From contig JAOSJV010000001.1 of assembly GCA_027493935.1 (NCBI GenBank), positions 2,255,157 through 2,319,156 on the forward strand: 64,000 nt of DNA. The letters are read 5' to 3'. A program made the translations under genes and the position numbers. The DNA comes from Burkholderiales bacterium (lineage in GTDB: Bacteria; Pseudomonadota; Gammaproteobacteria; Burkholderiales; SG8-39). Positions 39,918-51,109 of the stretch are shown piece by piece (position 1 is the first letter of the stretch; every line of letters starts with the position of its first letter). The notes below the pieces were generated by a model. The model searched no databases. It was not told where the DNA came from and saw only the letters and a program-made list of their open reading frames with translations.

Positions 39918-40024
39918 AGCTCAAGCTCGTCGAGAATCCGGGCAGAAGTGCTCGGGACGCGCTGGCACGCGCCAGTCACGATCGCGACCGTCCCCGAGCA
40001 ATCACCCACAAGCGCAACGCATGA
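39914..40024 (+). pseudogene. DUF5615 PIN-like toxin, 5' remnant
   Basis: GTG 39914 overlaps the DUF433 stop as GTGA and opens MKLKLVEN, the start typical of DUF5615 proteins. A shifted frame then gives RAEVLGTRWHAPVTIATVPEQ, the family's next segment, and the rest of the gene is absent. Only the first 35-40 residues are recognisable. Confidence 0.55.
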
Positions 40025-40337
40025 TTCTCTGATCGAGGGCATCCCGCGCGGAAACGGGGACCGCCCGAATTTCCCGCGACCATGGCCGCGTGCCTCCCGG
40101 TCGGGCTCAGGACTCGCCACCCTACGCTTGATCTGTGGCAAGTGCCCCCTCTGAAGCCCTGAAAGCTTGCCAGGAGGAAGTGGCCTCCCCTGCCGGCCCC
40201 TGTCCGGATCCCCCTGCCCGGCTCCGGGCGGGCGCCGGGCGCTTGCAGAAGGGTACGGATAGATATTGGTGTAGATAGTGTGCGCCTGGCCCGGCCGCGG
40301 GGGTTGAAGAAACGACCTCGTCGGGCACGCTGGCGGC
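40025..40337. repeat. Gene-free stretch holding palindromic repeat copy B (40111-40148)
   Basis: Copy B reads GACTCGCCACCCTACGC, then the return arm GTGGCAAGTGCCC, at 40111-40148. It lies 190 bp upstream of the FimB-like recombinase. The rest of the interval is C- and G-run-rich sequence with no gene. Confidence 0.6.
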
Positions 40338-40892
40338 ATGGCAACCCATGGCCGCCTCCGCGATTACCTCACCGCCACCGAGGTGCGCGCGCTCCTTCGC
40401 GCGGCGAGGGCGAGCAAGCGCTACGGGGCGCGCAACTTCGCGATGATCCTGCTCGCCTACCGGCACGGCTTCCGGGCCTCCGAGCTCGTGTCGCTGCGCC
40501 GGGATGACGTCGATCTCGCGGCCGGGACCATCCACTGCCGGCGCGAGAAGGGCTCGAAATCGAGCGTCCACCCGATGAAGGCGGACGAGTGTGCCGCGAT
40601 CGAGCAGGTGCTCGGCGGGAGTGGGGGCGGGAAGGCGGAGTGGCTCTTCACCTCCGAGAGAGGTGGGAAGATGACGAGATGGGGTTTCTGGAGAGTGGTG
40701 TCGGAGGCGGGGAAACGGGCGGGACTGCCGATGAAGGTATACACCCACATGCTGAGACACGCCTGCGGGTATCACCTCGCCAACAGGGGCTGCGACCTTC
40801 GCCTCATCCAGGACTACCTCGGGCACCGGTACGTGCAGAACACGGTGCGGTACACGACGCTCGATGCGAAGCGGTTCAGGGGGCTTTGGTAG
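40338..40892 (+). CDS. FimB/FimE-like small tyrosine recombinase
   Basis: The 184-residue catalytic-domain-only recombinase has Arg in GFRASELVSLR near residue 48, Lys in CRREKGSKSS, HMLRHACGYHL (H-x-x-R) near 137, GHRYVQNT and nucleophile Tyr in VRYTTLD near 172. All catalytic positions are present. FimB-like enzymes usually invert short promoters or move small cassettes; I see no inverted-repeat-bounded promoter beside it. It lies just downstream of repeat copy B. Confidence 0.9.
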   Translation: MATHGRLRDYLTATEVRALLRAARASKRYGARNFAMILLAYRHGFRASELVSLRRDDVDLAAGTIHCRREKGSKSSVHPMKADECAAIEQVLGGSGGGKAEWLFTSERGGKMTRWGFWRVVSEAGKRAGLPMKVYTHMLRHACGYHLANRGCDLRLIQDYLGHRYVQNTVRYTTLDAKRFRGLW

Positions 40893-41208
40893 CCCGGTTC
40901 TCCCCCAACGACCGCGAAGTACCACTCTCTTAGGCCGTCGACCGTCATTCCCCGGCAGATCGGCGATCGGTCCTCGGAACGCTAGCGCCCATCAAGCTTT
41001 CGTCCGATCGCATAGCTCTTAGGCCAAGCGAAGCACTCCTTCGACGTCCTCTCGATGTTCTCGTAGCGTCGAAGACTTCTTTCGAGCTTTCTTCTCATTG
41101 GCGCTACGCTGCGGGCGAAGCGCAGAACGGGTCGCGGCCCTGACGTCGCGCTAGAAGCGTCAGTATTTCCTATTGCACGCTTGGCGGTTGTGCTAGCCAC
41201 CAGCCGAC
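40893..41208. other. 316-bp interval upstream of the helicase operon
   Basis: No clear gene. A minus-strand frame ending at 40982 has a protein-like stretch (RKLERSLRRYENIERTSKEC) that might be the tail of a lost gene. The promoter of the helicase operon should be here but no convincing -35/-10 pair is visible. Confidence 0.35.
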
Positions 41209-44146
41209 ATGTCAGAATCGTCTCCCACGATAGCGGATCTACGGCGGCCGAACCCCATACTCGGGCGCCCATCCCGCTTCAAGATGCAACTAACAGATTA
41301 TCACGCGCAATACTTTGCGCACGAGCTAACGCGGCGCTGTTCGTCCGACGACATTGAGAAACTCGCTGGCGTGGTTGCGGGCGCCCAGGTGGACCTGAAT
41401 CCTCATCAGGTCGACGCAGCGCTGTTTGCGTTCTGCTCTCCACTTTCTAAAGGGGCTCTGCTCGCGGACGAAGTGGGGCTTGGCAAAACAATCGAGGCCG
41501 GGCTGGTCCTATCTCAGAAGTGGGCCGAGCGCAGACGACGCATTTTGGTGATCGTGCCCTCCAACCTGCGTAAGCAATGGCACCAAGAACTCACTGAAAA
41601 GTTCTTCCTGCCTTGCCGGATATTGGAAACGCGCTCATACAACGAGACGGTAAAGCAAGGGAACTTTCGTCCCTTTGAAGTGAAGGACCTGATCGTCATC
41701 TGTTCATATCAGTTTGCGCGCAACAAGGCCACGGACCTCAATGCCATTCAATGGGACCTCGTGGTTCTCGACGAGGCGCATCGGCTACGTAACGTCTACA
41801 AGCCTTCCAACGTCATCGCGAACACGCTCAAGCGCGCGCTCGCACACGCGCCGAAGCTCCTTCTTACGGCCACGCCTTTGCAGAACTCGCTCCTTGAGCT
41901 TTTCGGCTTGGTGAGCTTTATCGACGATCACGCATTCGGTGATCTAAAGAGCTTTCGCGAGCAATTTGCGAGCGTAAGCCAGGAGCAGGCCTACCACGCA
42001 TTGAAAGAACGGCTGAAGCCCATCTGCCACCGCACGCTTCGGAGGCAGGTGACCGGATACGTTTCGTACACGCAGCGGCTGCCGCTCGTCGAGGAGTTCA
42101 CGCCCGAGGAAGGTGAAGATCGACTGTACCACCTCGTATCCGAGTACTTGCAACGCGACAATCTGCAAGCACTTCCCGCTAGCCAGCGCTCGCTGATGAC
42201 GCTGGTGTTGCGAAAGTTGCTGGCATCCTCGACGTTCGCGATCGCCGGTGCGCTGACCACGCTATCCGACCGCCTCAAGAAGAGGCTCGCGAAACAGCCT
42301 CCTGCGGGACCGCTGGACGAGGAGCTTGAGAAGGACTATGAAGCCCTGGACCAGACTGCCGAGGAATGGGAGGAAGAAGAGCCTATCGAACAGCTTTCGG
42401 ACGCGGACCGGGGGGCTCTTGAGCGGGAGATCACCGATCTGGACGCTTTCACCCAGCTTGCGACCTCGATCGATCACAACGCGAAAGGGAAGGCCCTTCT
42501 CAAGGCGTTGAAAATCGCATTCGCCAAGGCGGCCGAACTCGGCGCTGCGCAAAAGGCGGTGATTTTTACGGAATCGCGCCGCACACAGAACTACCTGCTG
42601 CGACTCCTGGGGGACAGCGCGTTCACCGAAGGCGTAGTCCTTTTCAACGGCTCCAATACCGACGACCGGTCCAAGCAGATCTATGCGGCCTGGCTGGAAC
42701 GCCACGCCGGAACCGATCGCGTTAGCGGCTCGAAAACCGCGGATATGCGTTCCGCGATCGTCGACTACTTCCGTGAAGAAGGCCGCATCATGATCGCCAC
42801 GGAAGCCGGTGCTGAAGGCATCAACCTTCAGTTCTGCTCGCTCGTGGTGAATTACGATCTGCCCTGGAATCCTCAGCGCATCGAGCAGCGCATCGGTCGC
42901 TGTCACCGCTACGGACAGAAGCACGACGTGGTAGTCGTCAACTTCCTGAACAGAAAGAACGAAGCCGACCAGCGCGTCTACCAGCTCCTTGCGGAGAAAT
43001 TCCAGCTCTTCGAGGGCGTGTTCGGAGCGAGCGATGAGGTGCTCGGTGCGATCGAGTCCGGCGTGGACTTCGAGAAGCGCATAGCCGGCATCTATCACCG
43101 TTGCCGCAAGACCGAAGAGATCAAGACCGCCTTCGACCAGCTTCAGCTCGAACTCAGCTTCGAAATCACCGAAGCCATGACCCGCACGCGCCGGCAGCTC
43201 CTGGAGAATTTCGACGACGAGGTACGGGGAGAAGCTCAGGGTCCGGGACGAGGCTTCTAAGGCCTATCTCAGCCAATTCGAACGACATTTGATCGATATC
43301 ACCCGCCACGAGCTCTCCGACCACACGGAATTTCTCGACGACTCGTCGTTCCGGCTGAAGTCCTGCCCCTTCGGTGACGGTATACCGCTCGGACTCTACG
43401 AGCTGCCACGCCGCTCAGGCGAAGCCCACCTGTACCGCATGGCACACCCGCTCGCCGAGAAGGTGCTGGAGCAAGCGAAGGGCCACACCCTGCCATATGC
43501 GGAGATCACCTTCGACTACGGTAAGCACGACGGGCGGATCACAATTCTGGAGCCGTTGCGAGGCAAAGGCGGCAACCTTAGGCTCGGCCTCTTCACCGTC
43601 GAGTCCCTCGACCAGGCCGAGGACCACCTGATCCTTTCCGGCGCTACGGACGACGGGCAGCCCCTGGACGAGGACCAGCTGCGCCGCTTCTTCTCCCTAC
43701 CCGCTCGAAACAACGACTCCGCTCTGCCGCTCGGCGAGGAAAGCGCATCGGCGCTTGAAAGACTTGCGAGCGAGCGTCAAGTGGCGATCCAGCGCGCCAT
43801 CTCAGAGCGCAACGCCCGCTTCTTCGAGGACGAGGCCGAGAAACTCGAAGGCTGGGCCGACGACCTCAAACTGGGTCTCGAACGGGAGATCAAGGAGCTA
43901 GACAAGCAGATTAAGGATGCCCGCCGGGCGGCAACCGCCGCGCTTACCCTGGAGGAGAAGCTCGCTGGCCAAAAGAAAATAAAGTTACTCGAGGCGCAGC
44001 GCAATGAAAAACGCCGCACGCTCTTCGATGCGCAGGACCAGGTGGATCGGCAACGCGAAGAGCTAATTGCAACGATCGAGGGCAAGCTGGCACAACGCGC
44101 CGAGAGCAAACAGTTGTTCGTGATCCGTTGGAGAATACCTGCATAG
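41209..44146 (+). CDS. SNF2-family helicase (one frameshift)
   Basis: The restored product is about 978 residues. The helicase core has Walker A DEVGLGKTIEAG (residues 87-98), DEAH box VVLDEAHRLRN near 190, LLLTATPLQNS near 220 and motif VI QRIGRCHRYGQ near 565. The C-terminal 300 residues contain a long coiled coil (LEREIKELDKQIKDARRAA). The frame is lost in the G4 run 43226-43229; removing one G gives a seamless join. DrmD-type and related helicases in phage-defence loci look like this. It is the first of six closely spaced genes with a type III restriction-modification pair. GC content is visibly lower than in the chromosome, consistent with transfer. Confidence 0.88.
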
Positions 44147-44202
44147 GGATTCCTAGTTGGTTCACGGGCCCGCGACCAGGAGCCCTGGGAAGGGGAGGAA
44201 GT

Positions 44203-44415
44203 ATGACTTCTAAGGACACGGAGGACCTATCGCCAAATGACACATTGGCGCAAGAAGTCGTCAACAAGTTAGTGGAGGCCGGACTAGTCACGAAAGCGAA
44301 AGCCGCCGAAGTCCTCACGAAGGTTAAAGCGGGAACTGCGACCAGCGAAGACTGGAAATTGTGGATCGATCTTGGCCAGGCAAAGAAGCCGGGGACAAAG
44401 GATGTCGCGAGTTGA
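44203..44415 (+). CDS. Small acidic/helical protein, 70 residues
   Basis: ATG 44203 has an excellent GGGAGGAA ribosome-binding site. The product is highly charged and helical (LAQEVVNKLVEAGLVTKAKA), with no Cys and no membrane segment. It lies between the helicase and the ATPase gene and overlaps the latter's start by 14 bases, so it is translationally coupled. No known family was recognised. It could be a regulator or an assembly subunit of the helicase-ATPase pair. Confidence 0.65.
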   Translation: MTSKDTEDLSPNDTLAQEVVNKLVEAGLVTKAKAAEVLTKVKAGTATSEDWKLWIDLGQAKKPGTKDVAS

Positions 44416-46759
44416 CCGCCTTGTAATCGAGAACTATCGCGGCGCATCGACGCGTCTTCAGCTCGATTTCGAAAAGGATAAGCAGGTCGCACTGATCTTC
44501 GGCGAAAACGGCACAGGTAAGACCACCATCACTGACGCGTTGGATGCACTGGTAATTCGTCGAAGGGTTCCCTTGAGGATAGAAGTTCCACACGAGCGCG
44601 CGATCACTTGCCGACAATAGGCCGAAAGCCGCTTGATGTACGGATCGAAGTCACGGCAGGCGCCTCCACTTGGCACGCATCCTTAGCCGGTGACAATCTG
44701 ACGACGAAGCCTCCCGACTGTCCGAAGATTCGGGTATTGCGACGAAGTCAGCTCCAGCGCTTGATCCAGGCACAACCAGCTCAAAGGTACGAGGAGTTGC
44801 GACGGTTTATCGACGTGGATGCCGTCGAGCGTTCGGAGTACGCATTAAGAGACGCAGCGTCTGCCGTTAATGCTGGCCTTACGGCAGCGAGCGACAGACG
44901 ACTCGAAGCGGAGAATCAGCTTCACCAGGCTTGGACCGCGGAAGGGAAGCCGGATTCAGACGCACTGACGTGGGCCAAGAACGCAGCATCGCAAGATGCA
45001 GCAAAGCTAACAAAAGATGTGCAGTCGCTCCGTGAGGCGGAGAGCTCACTTGGGAAGGCGGAGGTGGCACTTGCTGAGCTGGAAGGAAGCGCGGACAGCG
45101 GTTGCACAGCGTCATACCGAAGCAAAGCCGTCGAACAGGAAGTCGCAAACCTGCCGGGAATAGATACTCGGCAGACGCTCAGTCTGGTAGGAATCCTCAA
45201 TCATGTCGCCCAGCACCTCGAAATCGGCACTCACCCCGACAAGTGCCCGGTCTGCCAGCAAGCTATCCCGTTGAAGACCCTTAAAGGGGACATCCAGGCC
45301 CGCCTTGCCGAACTCAAGAAGTACGACGCGTTTCGCCAAAAACGAGAGGCGGTTAACCGTGGTGTCCAACTCTCGAGCCAGAACGTCGAGGCAAAGAAGA
45401 TTTCCCTGATTGCCGCGGGGCGTGGTCTGCTCACGATTGCCCAGAAGGCCGAGATCACTGCCGCGTCGGGTACTGGCCTGCCGGGGCAAGACTACGCTGA
45501 GTTGGCGAAGCAAACACCGGCCAACGCCGAGCTGGCGACGAAGCAAGCCGAAAAATTGATCGAGGTCCTTTCACCGCTGAAGCAGAAGCTGTCGGACGCC
45601 CAACTGGTAGCGGCCAAGCGATCGGGGGCAACTCAATCTAATCAGCACTCTTTACAAACAAGTCCGGGAGAGCGTTACCAAGAGCGAAGAGCTCGCGAAG
45701 CTCCAGCCTGCACTCAAGAAGGCGTATGACGTCGCCCGCCTGGCCCGCATTGAGTTCACTCAGAAGATTCTGGATAACGTCGCCACCGAATGCAATCGTC
45801 TGTATGCCCTGATTCATCCAGGTGAACCGCTGGCTATTTCGAAACTAGCACTTGACCAGGGAAAGCGAGCGTCACTCAACCAAGAAGCGTCATTTGAAGG
45901 CCATGCCGATGTCCCTCCGCAAGCCTACTTCAGCGACTCGCATCTCGACACACTAGGTTTTTGCTCTTGGCTCGCCACTGTAAAGCGCGAAAGCCAAAAC
46001 GCCGACATGGTAATTGTGCTGGACGACATCTTTATCTCAGTGGACGCGGGCCACCTTACCCCGGATCGCGCAGCTCCTGACGGACGAAAGCAAACACTTT
46101 GGTCACGTCATTGCGACCACCCATCAACGGCTGTGGCGCGACATCTACCGGTATCAGCACGGCGCAGCCAGGCTCACCCAAGTCATCGAGCTGCAGCGCT
46201 GGAGCCTTGCAAAGGGAATATCCAACTACCGGACAAGACTCGCGGTTGACGATCTAATTGCCTCGATTTCCGCTGCTCCTTTCGACCGACAGGTCACCGC
46301 GTCACGGGCTGGCGTCCTTCTCGAAGCGATACTCGACTACCTGGCCCGCCAGTACCGATGCCGCATTGCTCTTACGCATGACGGCAACTACACGTTAGGT
46401 GAGCTGCTTGACGGCACGGAGAGCCTGTTCAAGAAAAATCGAAGTCCATCGCCCCCGATCTCGACGGTTCCGGTAAACCCTATACCCCGCCGAAGTATTC
46501 GACCTCAACCGTGGTCGGGGTTGGAAATCAGATCCGCGCCTTAGCCTTTCTTCGTAACCAGGTCGGAGCGCACTTCAACGTCGCCGGGACGGCGATCTCT
46601 GACGCTGACGTGCAGCAGTTTGCCGACCTCACGGTGAAGCTAGCCGAGGCGCTGAGCTGCCCGACATGCGGCCAAATCCCCGGAAAGAGAACTGGCACGT
46701 ATTTCCAGTGCAGCTGCATCGCGGCGCAAGACGTCCGGTTGCTGCCGCTACAGCATTGA
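44402..46759 (+). CDS. SMC/RecF-like AAA ATPase with CxxC hook (about four frameshifts)
   Basis: The start MSRVDRLVIENYRGA and Walker A FGENGTGKTTITDAL (about residue 40) are of the RecF/SbcC/Rad50 type. Long helical arms flank a CPVCQ hook near 45250 that could dimerise through zinc. Walker B MVIVLDDIFISVD lies near 46020. The tail has a four-Cys zinc ribbon (SCPTCGQ, then FQCSC). Following the protein needs frame changes near 44550, at the G run 45626, near 46060 and at the A5 run 46433-46437, giving about 785 residues. It probably acts on DNA ends or structures with the neighbouring helicase. The order of domains is unambiguous; exact sequence is not. Confidence 0.8.
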
Positions 46760-46772
46760 GACCTAAAACACT

Positions 46773-48419
46773 GTGACCGCAAAACCCAAGCTAGAACTTA
46801 CCTGGGTCGGCAAGGAGAACCGGCCAAGGGTTGAACCGCGAATCCTCCTCGAAGAGCCAGACAAGTCATATCACGCCAAGCATCGCGTCACGGAGCATGA
46901 CATCTTCGACAATCGCCTGATCTTCGGTGACAACTTGTTGGCGTTGAAGGCCCTCGAGCAGGAGTTCGCCGGCAAAGTGAAGTGCGTGTTCATCGATCCT
47001 CCTTACAACACTGGAAGCGCCTTCGTGCACTACGACGATGGGATAGAGCATTCGTTATGGCTAGCCCTTATGCGTGACCGGCTCGAAATACTCCACCGAT
47101 TATTGTCTGAGGGCGGGTCATTGTGGATCACGATTGACGATAACGAAGCGCACTACTTGAAGGTGCTTTGTGACGAGATCTTTGGACGCTCGAACTTCGT
47201 CTCGACAGTAATCTGGGAGAAATCGGACAGTCCAAAGATGGACTCGCAATTTTTCTCCTCGCGTCATGACTTCATATTGGTCTATGCCAAGTCCCTACAG
47301 ACAATGCAGCTAGGGCGCTTAATCGATACCAGCGGCGAGGCGACGAAGCATTACAACAAGGTCGACAAGAATGGACGTAGGTACTACCTGAAACCGCTCC
47401 GCGCTATGGGGAGCGGGGAAGATACGAGGGAAGCACGACCGACGCTCTATTTCCCCATTTCCGCGCCGGACGGCACTTTGGTTTATCCAAAGCGCCAAGA
47501 CGGTGCGGATGGGCGATGGCGATGGAGCCAGGATCGCGTCGAGCGCGAGCCCGACAAACTCGAATGGGTAAAGACGAAGAATGGATGGAGTCTCTACTAC
47601 AAGATTTTCGCAGAAGAGAGCCAGGGGCGGCCGCCGGAGACTATCTGGCCCCATGACGAAGTGGGTAGCAATAGAACATCTAAGGCCGAGGTGAAGGCCT
47701 TAGTCGATCAAGTTGGGCAATTCGATACTCCGAAGCCCGAAGCATTAATGAGGCGAATAATTGAATTGGCAACGACGCCCGGAGACTTGGTGTTGGACTC
47801 CTTCGCTGGGTCCGGCACAACTGGGGCCGTAGCTCACAAGATCGGTCGTCGATGGATCATGGTCGAACTCGGCGATCACTGTTATACGCACATAATCCCG
47901 CGTCTGCGAAAGGTCATTGACGGCGACGACTCGGGCGGGATCACGGAAGCAGTTGACTGGAAAGGCGGTGGAGGATACCGGTACTACCGCCTGGCGCCGT
48001 CACTCCTTGAAAGAGATAAGTGGGGGAATTGGGTCATCAACAAGACGTACAACGCGACGATGCTTGCGGAGGCGTTATGCAAGCTGGAGGGATTTATCTG
48101 TGCACCGAGTGATTCGGTGTACTGGCAGCACGGACACTCGACGGAGCGAGATTTTATCTACATCACGACCGCGCATCTCAGCCACGAGCAGCTCCAGCAG
48201 TTGAGCGATGAGGTCGGGCCTGATCGCTCGCTGCTCGTTCTTTGCACTGCGTTTCGCGGGAAAGGCGAGTATCCGAATCTGACAGTAAAGAAGATTCCGA
48301 AGCAGGTCCTGTCTCGCTGCGAATGGGGACACGACGACTACAGCCTGCGGGTGGAGAACCTGCCTAAGGCGCCGCCCAAGGTGGGGCAGCAACCCCTTTT
48401 TGGTGAGGCTGAGAAGTGA
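46773..48419 (+). CDS. mod: Type III restriction-modification DNA methyltransferase (Mod)
   Basis: The intact 548-residue N6-adenine (beta-class) methyltransferase has catalytic motif IV DPPYNTGSAF at residues 75-84, which precedes the SAM-binding motif I LDSFAGSGTTGAV near residue 350. The segment between and after them carries the target-recognition region. Its stop overlaps the res start (ATGA-type overlap of 4 bases), the standard mod-res coupling. The start is GTG 46773, 13 bases after the ATPase gene. Unlike its neighbours it has no frame break. It would protect host DNA at an asymmetric recognition site. Confidence 0.93.
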   Translation: MTAKPKLELTWVGKENRPRVEPRILLEEPDKSYHAKHRVTEHDIFDNRLIFGDNLLALKALEQEFAGKVKCVFIDPPYNTGSAFVHYDDGIEHSLWLALMRDRLEILHRLLSEGGSLWITIDDNEAHYLKVLCDEIFGRSNFVSTVIWEKSDSPKMDSQFFSSRHDFILVYAKSLQTMQLGRLIDTSGEATKHYNKVDKNGRRYYLKPLRAMGSGEDTREARPTLYFPISAPDGTLVYPKRQDGADGRWRWSQDRVEREPDKLEWVKTKNGWSLYYKIFAEESQGRPPETIWPHDEVGSNRTSKAEVKALVDQVGQFDTPKPEALMRRIIELATTPGDLVLDSFAGSGTTGAVAHKIGRRWIMVELGDHCYTHIIPRLRKVIDGDDSGGITEAVDWKGGGGYRYYRLAPSLLERDKWGNWVINKTYNATMLAEALCKLEGFICAPSDSVYWQHGHSTERDFIYITTAHLSHEQLQQLSDEVGPDRSLLVLCTAFRGKGEYPNLTVKKIPKQVLSRCEWGHDDYSLRVENLPKAPPKVGQQPLFGEAEK

Positions 48420-51109
48420 ACCGGCAGGTAAACGCGATCGCCGCCAGGCTTTCGCTGCGCGCGCCGCAACGGCGATCACTCGAGCTGCTGGATCGGGTCA
48501 CTGAGATTGCGCCGCCCAAGAAGGGGGCGGACCTGCCCGCTACGCTGGAGGCGATCCGGAGCGAGTTTCCTTCAGTTACTGATTTCGAGCGTGAGTTTCC
48601 TTCGGTCTGCTTCGCGCTTGCCACCGGCGTAGGCAAGACGCGTTTGATGGGCGCGTTCATCAGCTATCTGCACTTGGCGCACGGGTTCAACAACTTCTTC
48701 GTGCTGGCGCCGAATCTGACGATTTACAAGAAACTGATCACCGACTTTACGCCGAACACGCCTAAGTACGTATTCAAGGGGGTCGCCGAGTTTGCCACGG
48801 CGGCGCCCGAGATCATCACGGGCGATACCATGAAGCCAAGGCAGGGACGTTGTTCGATGAGTTGATCCGCTGCAAGATCAACATTTTCAATATTTCGAAG
48901 ATCAACTCCGAGGTCCGCGGCGGGAAGGCTCCTCGGATCAAGCGCCTCTCGGAGTATATCGGCGAGAGTTATTTCGATTACCTGGCCGCTCTGCCCGACC
49001 TCGTCCTTCTCATGGATGAGTCGCACCGCTATCGCGCCAGCGCAGGCGTTCGCGCCATCAACGAGCTGAAGCCCATCCTTGGGCTAGAGGTCACGGCGAC
49101 GCCCTTCACCGAGTCAAGCAAAGGCGCGGTCGCTTTTAAGAACGTCATCTATGACTACCCCTAGGCAAAGCGATGGCCGATGGCTTCGTCAAGGAACCTG
49201 CGGTCGTCACGCGCAAGAACTTCAATCCGGCGGGCATGTCGGCCGAGGAGATCGAGCGGCTAAAACCGAAGATGGCGTGCGCCTGCACGAGAGCGTGAAG
49301 GTCGAGCTGGAAACCTACGCTCGCACCACCGATAACGCCATCGTGAAGCCGTTCCTGCTCGTCATCGCGCGCACACGACGCACGCGGCGCAGTTGCTCCA
49401 GCTGATCCAGTCAGAGGGTTTCTTCGAGGGCCGCTACAGGGACAAAGTCATCCAGGTCGATTCCAGCAAGACGGGTGCCGAAGAGGAGGAAATGATTGAG
49501 CGTCTGCTCAGGGTCGAGCACACCGAGGAGCCGACGGAGGTCGTCATCCACGTCAATATGTTGAAGGAAGGCTGGGATGTGACGAACCTGTACACCATCG
49601 TCCCGCTGCGGGCGGCCAACGCGCGCATCCTTATCGAACAGTCCATCGGGCGAGGTCTGAGGCTTCCGTATGGAAAGCGAACGGGCGTATCCGCGGTAGA
49701 CCGGCTCAATATCGTGGCGCACGACAGATTTCAGGAGATCATCGACGAAGCGAGCAAATCCGATTCCGCAATACGCCTTCAAGCGTTGGTGATCGACCCC
49801 GGGCAGCTCGGGCAGAAAACCGTGACCCTGGTGTCGCAGTCCCAACTGGCTATCAAGCTCGGACTGCTTCCTGAGCAGTTAAGCAACAGCACAGCCATCG
49901 CTGGCAAGGGGGAGGCGCCGGCGTTTGCAAAGCCGGAGGAACAGAAGGTCGCACAGATCGCCTGGGGGTCATCAAGAAGCTGGAGAACCAGCCCGAGACC
50001 CTTCCGACGGTGGGCCATCTCAAAAAACCCGAGATCCAGGCGGCGATAGTGAAGGCGGTTGAAGAGCAGCACCGGCCGGCGCAGCTCGAACTGGAGGGCG
50101 TTACTGAGAAACCGGACATCGCCGCCGTGGTGGCAAAGACGGTCGATTTGGTAACGCAACAGACCATCGATATCCCGCGCATCCTGGTCGTTCCGCGCGG
50201 AGAAGTGAAATCCGGCTTCAAGTCGTTCCAATTGAAGCTCGAGAGTCTCAAGTACCCGTCGGTCTCGGACGAGCTTTGGGTCCAGCATCTGCGCACCAAC
50301 CAGCTCGAAGTGATCGCCCTGGGACGCGGCGGCATCGACGAAGCGCGTTTGGAAGACTACGTCGTCGGCGGCCTCGTCGACTTCGACGACGTAGCGTATG
50401 ACGATCACGCTGATCTGCTCTACGACCTCGCCGGACAGACGGTCCGACACTTTCGCTCCTATCTCTCGGAGGAGGACACGCGCAAAGTGCTGCGCTGCTA
50501 CCAGCGCGACATCGCACGATTCATCCACGCGCAGATGCAGCAGCACTACTGGGGAGGAAGCCGACGCCTATGAGACCAAGGTCAGCAAAGGCTTCACGGA
50601 CCTGAAGAACAGCGCGTACACACTGGTTGCCGGACAGCCCCCTGCCGACTACCGGGTATCACTGGACGACAAGAGCAACATGGCGAAATACGCCTTCGGC
50701 GGATTCAAGCGCTGCCTGTACCAGCTGCAGAAGTTCCAGTCGGACGCCGAGCGAAGAATGGCAGTAATCCTGGAGCGAGACGCCGAAAAGTGGTTCAAGC
50801 CCGCAAAGGGTCAGTTCCAGATCTTCTACAAATCAGGCGCCGATCTCCAGGGAGTACCAGCCCGACTTCGTGGCCGAGACGAGCGACATGATCTACATGC
50901 TGGAGCCGAAAGCACGCAACGAAATGGATGGTGCCGACGTGCTTGCGAAGCGAGAAGCAGCGCTCAAGTGGTGCAAGCAGGCTACCGAACATGCGACGAC
51001 CTACGGTGGCAAGCCGTGGAGCTACGTACTGATTCCGCACGATGAAATCGCCGAAAACATGACCCTCAGTGCGCTTGCAAAGCGTTTCGGCGCAAAGCAA
51101 CCCGGCTGA
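48416..51109 (+). CDS. res: Type III restriction endonuclease subunit (Res), multiply frameshifted
   Basis: The restored 890-residue Res protein has Walker A FALATGVGKTRLMG near residue 70, DEAD-like LLMDESHRYRA near 200, TATPF, helicase motif VI QSIGRGLRLPYG near 410, and a C-terminal PD-(D/E)xK nuclease (YQPDFVAET, then MLEPKAR). About seven single-base shifts are needed (near 48835, 49158, 49262, 49370, 49965, 50555 and 50850), mostly in runs of 2-5 identical bases with no true stop in the restored frame. I read this as a poorly sequenced but real gene; if the shifts are genuine the enzyme is dead while Mod survives. Confidence 0.85.

Noticed and set aside
40025..40337. Invertible promoter controlled by the FimB-like recombinase
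   Set aside because: I found no pair of inverted repeats flanking a promoter-sized segment next to the gene. The only repeat present has its partners 10-14 kb away.
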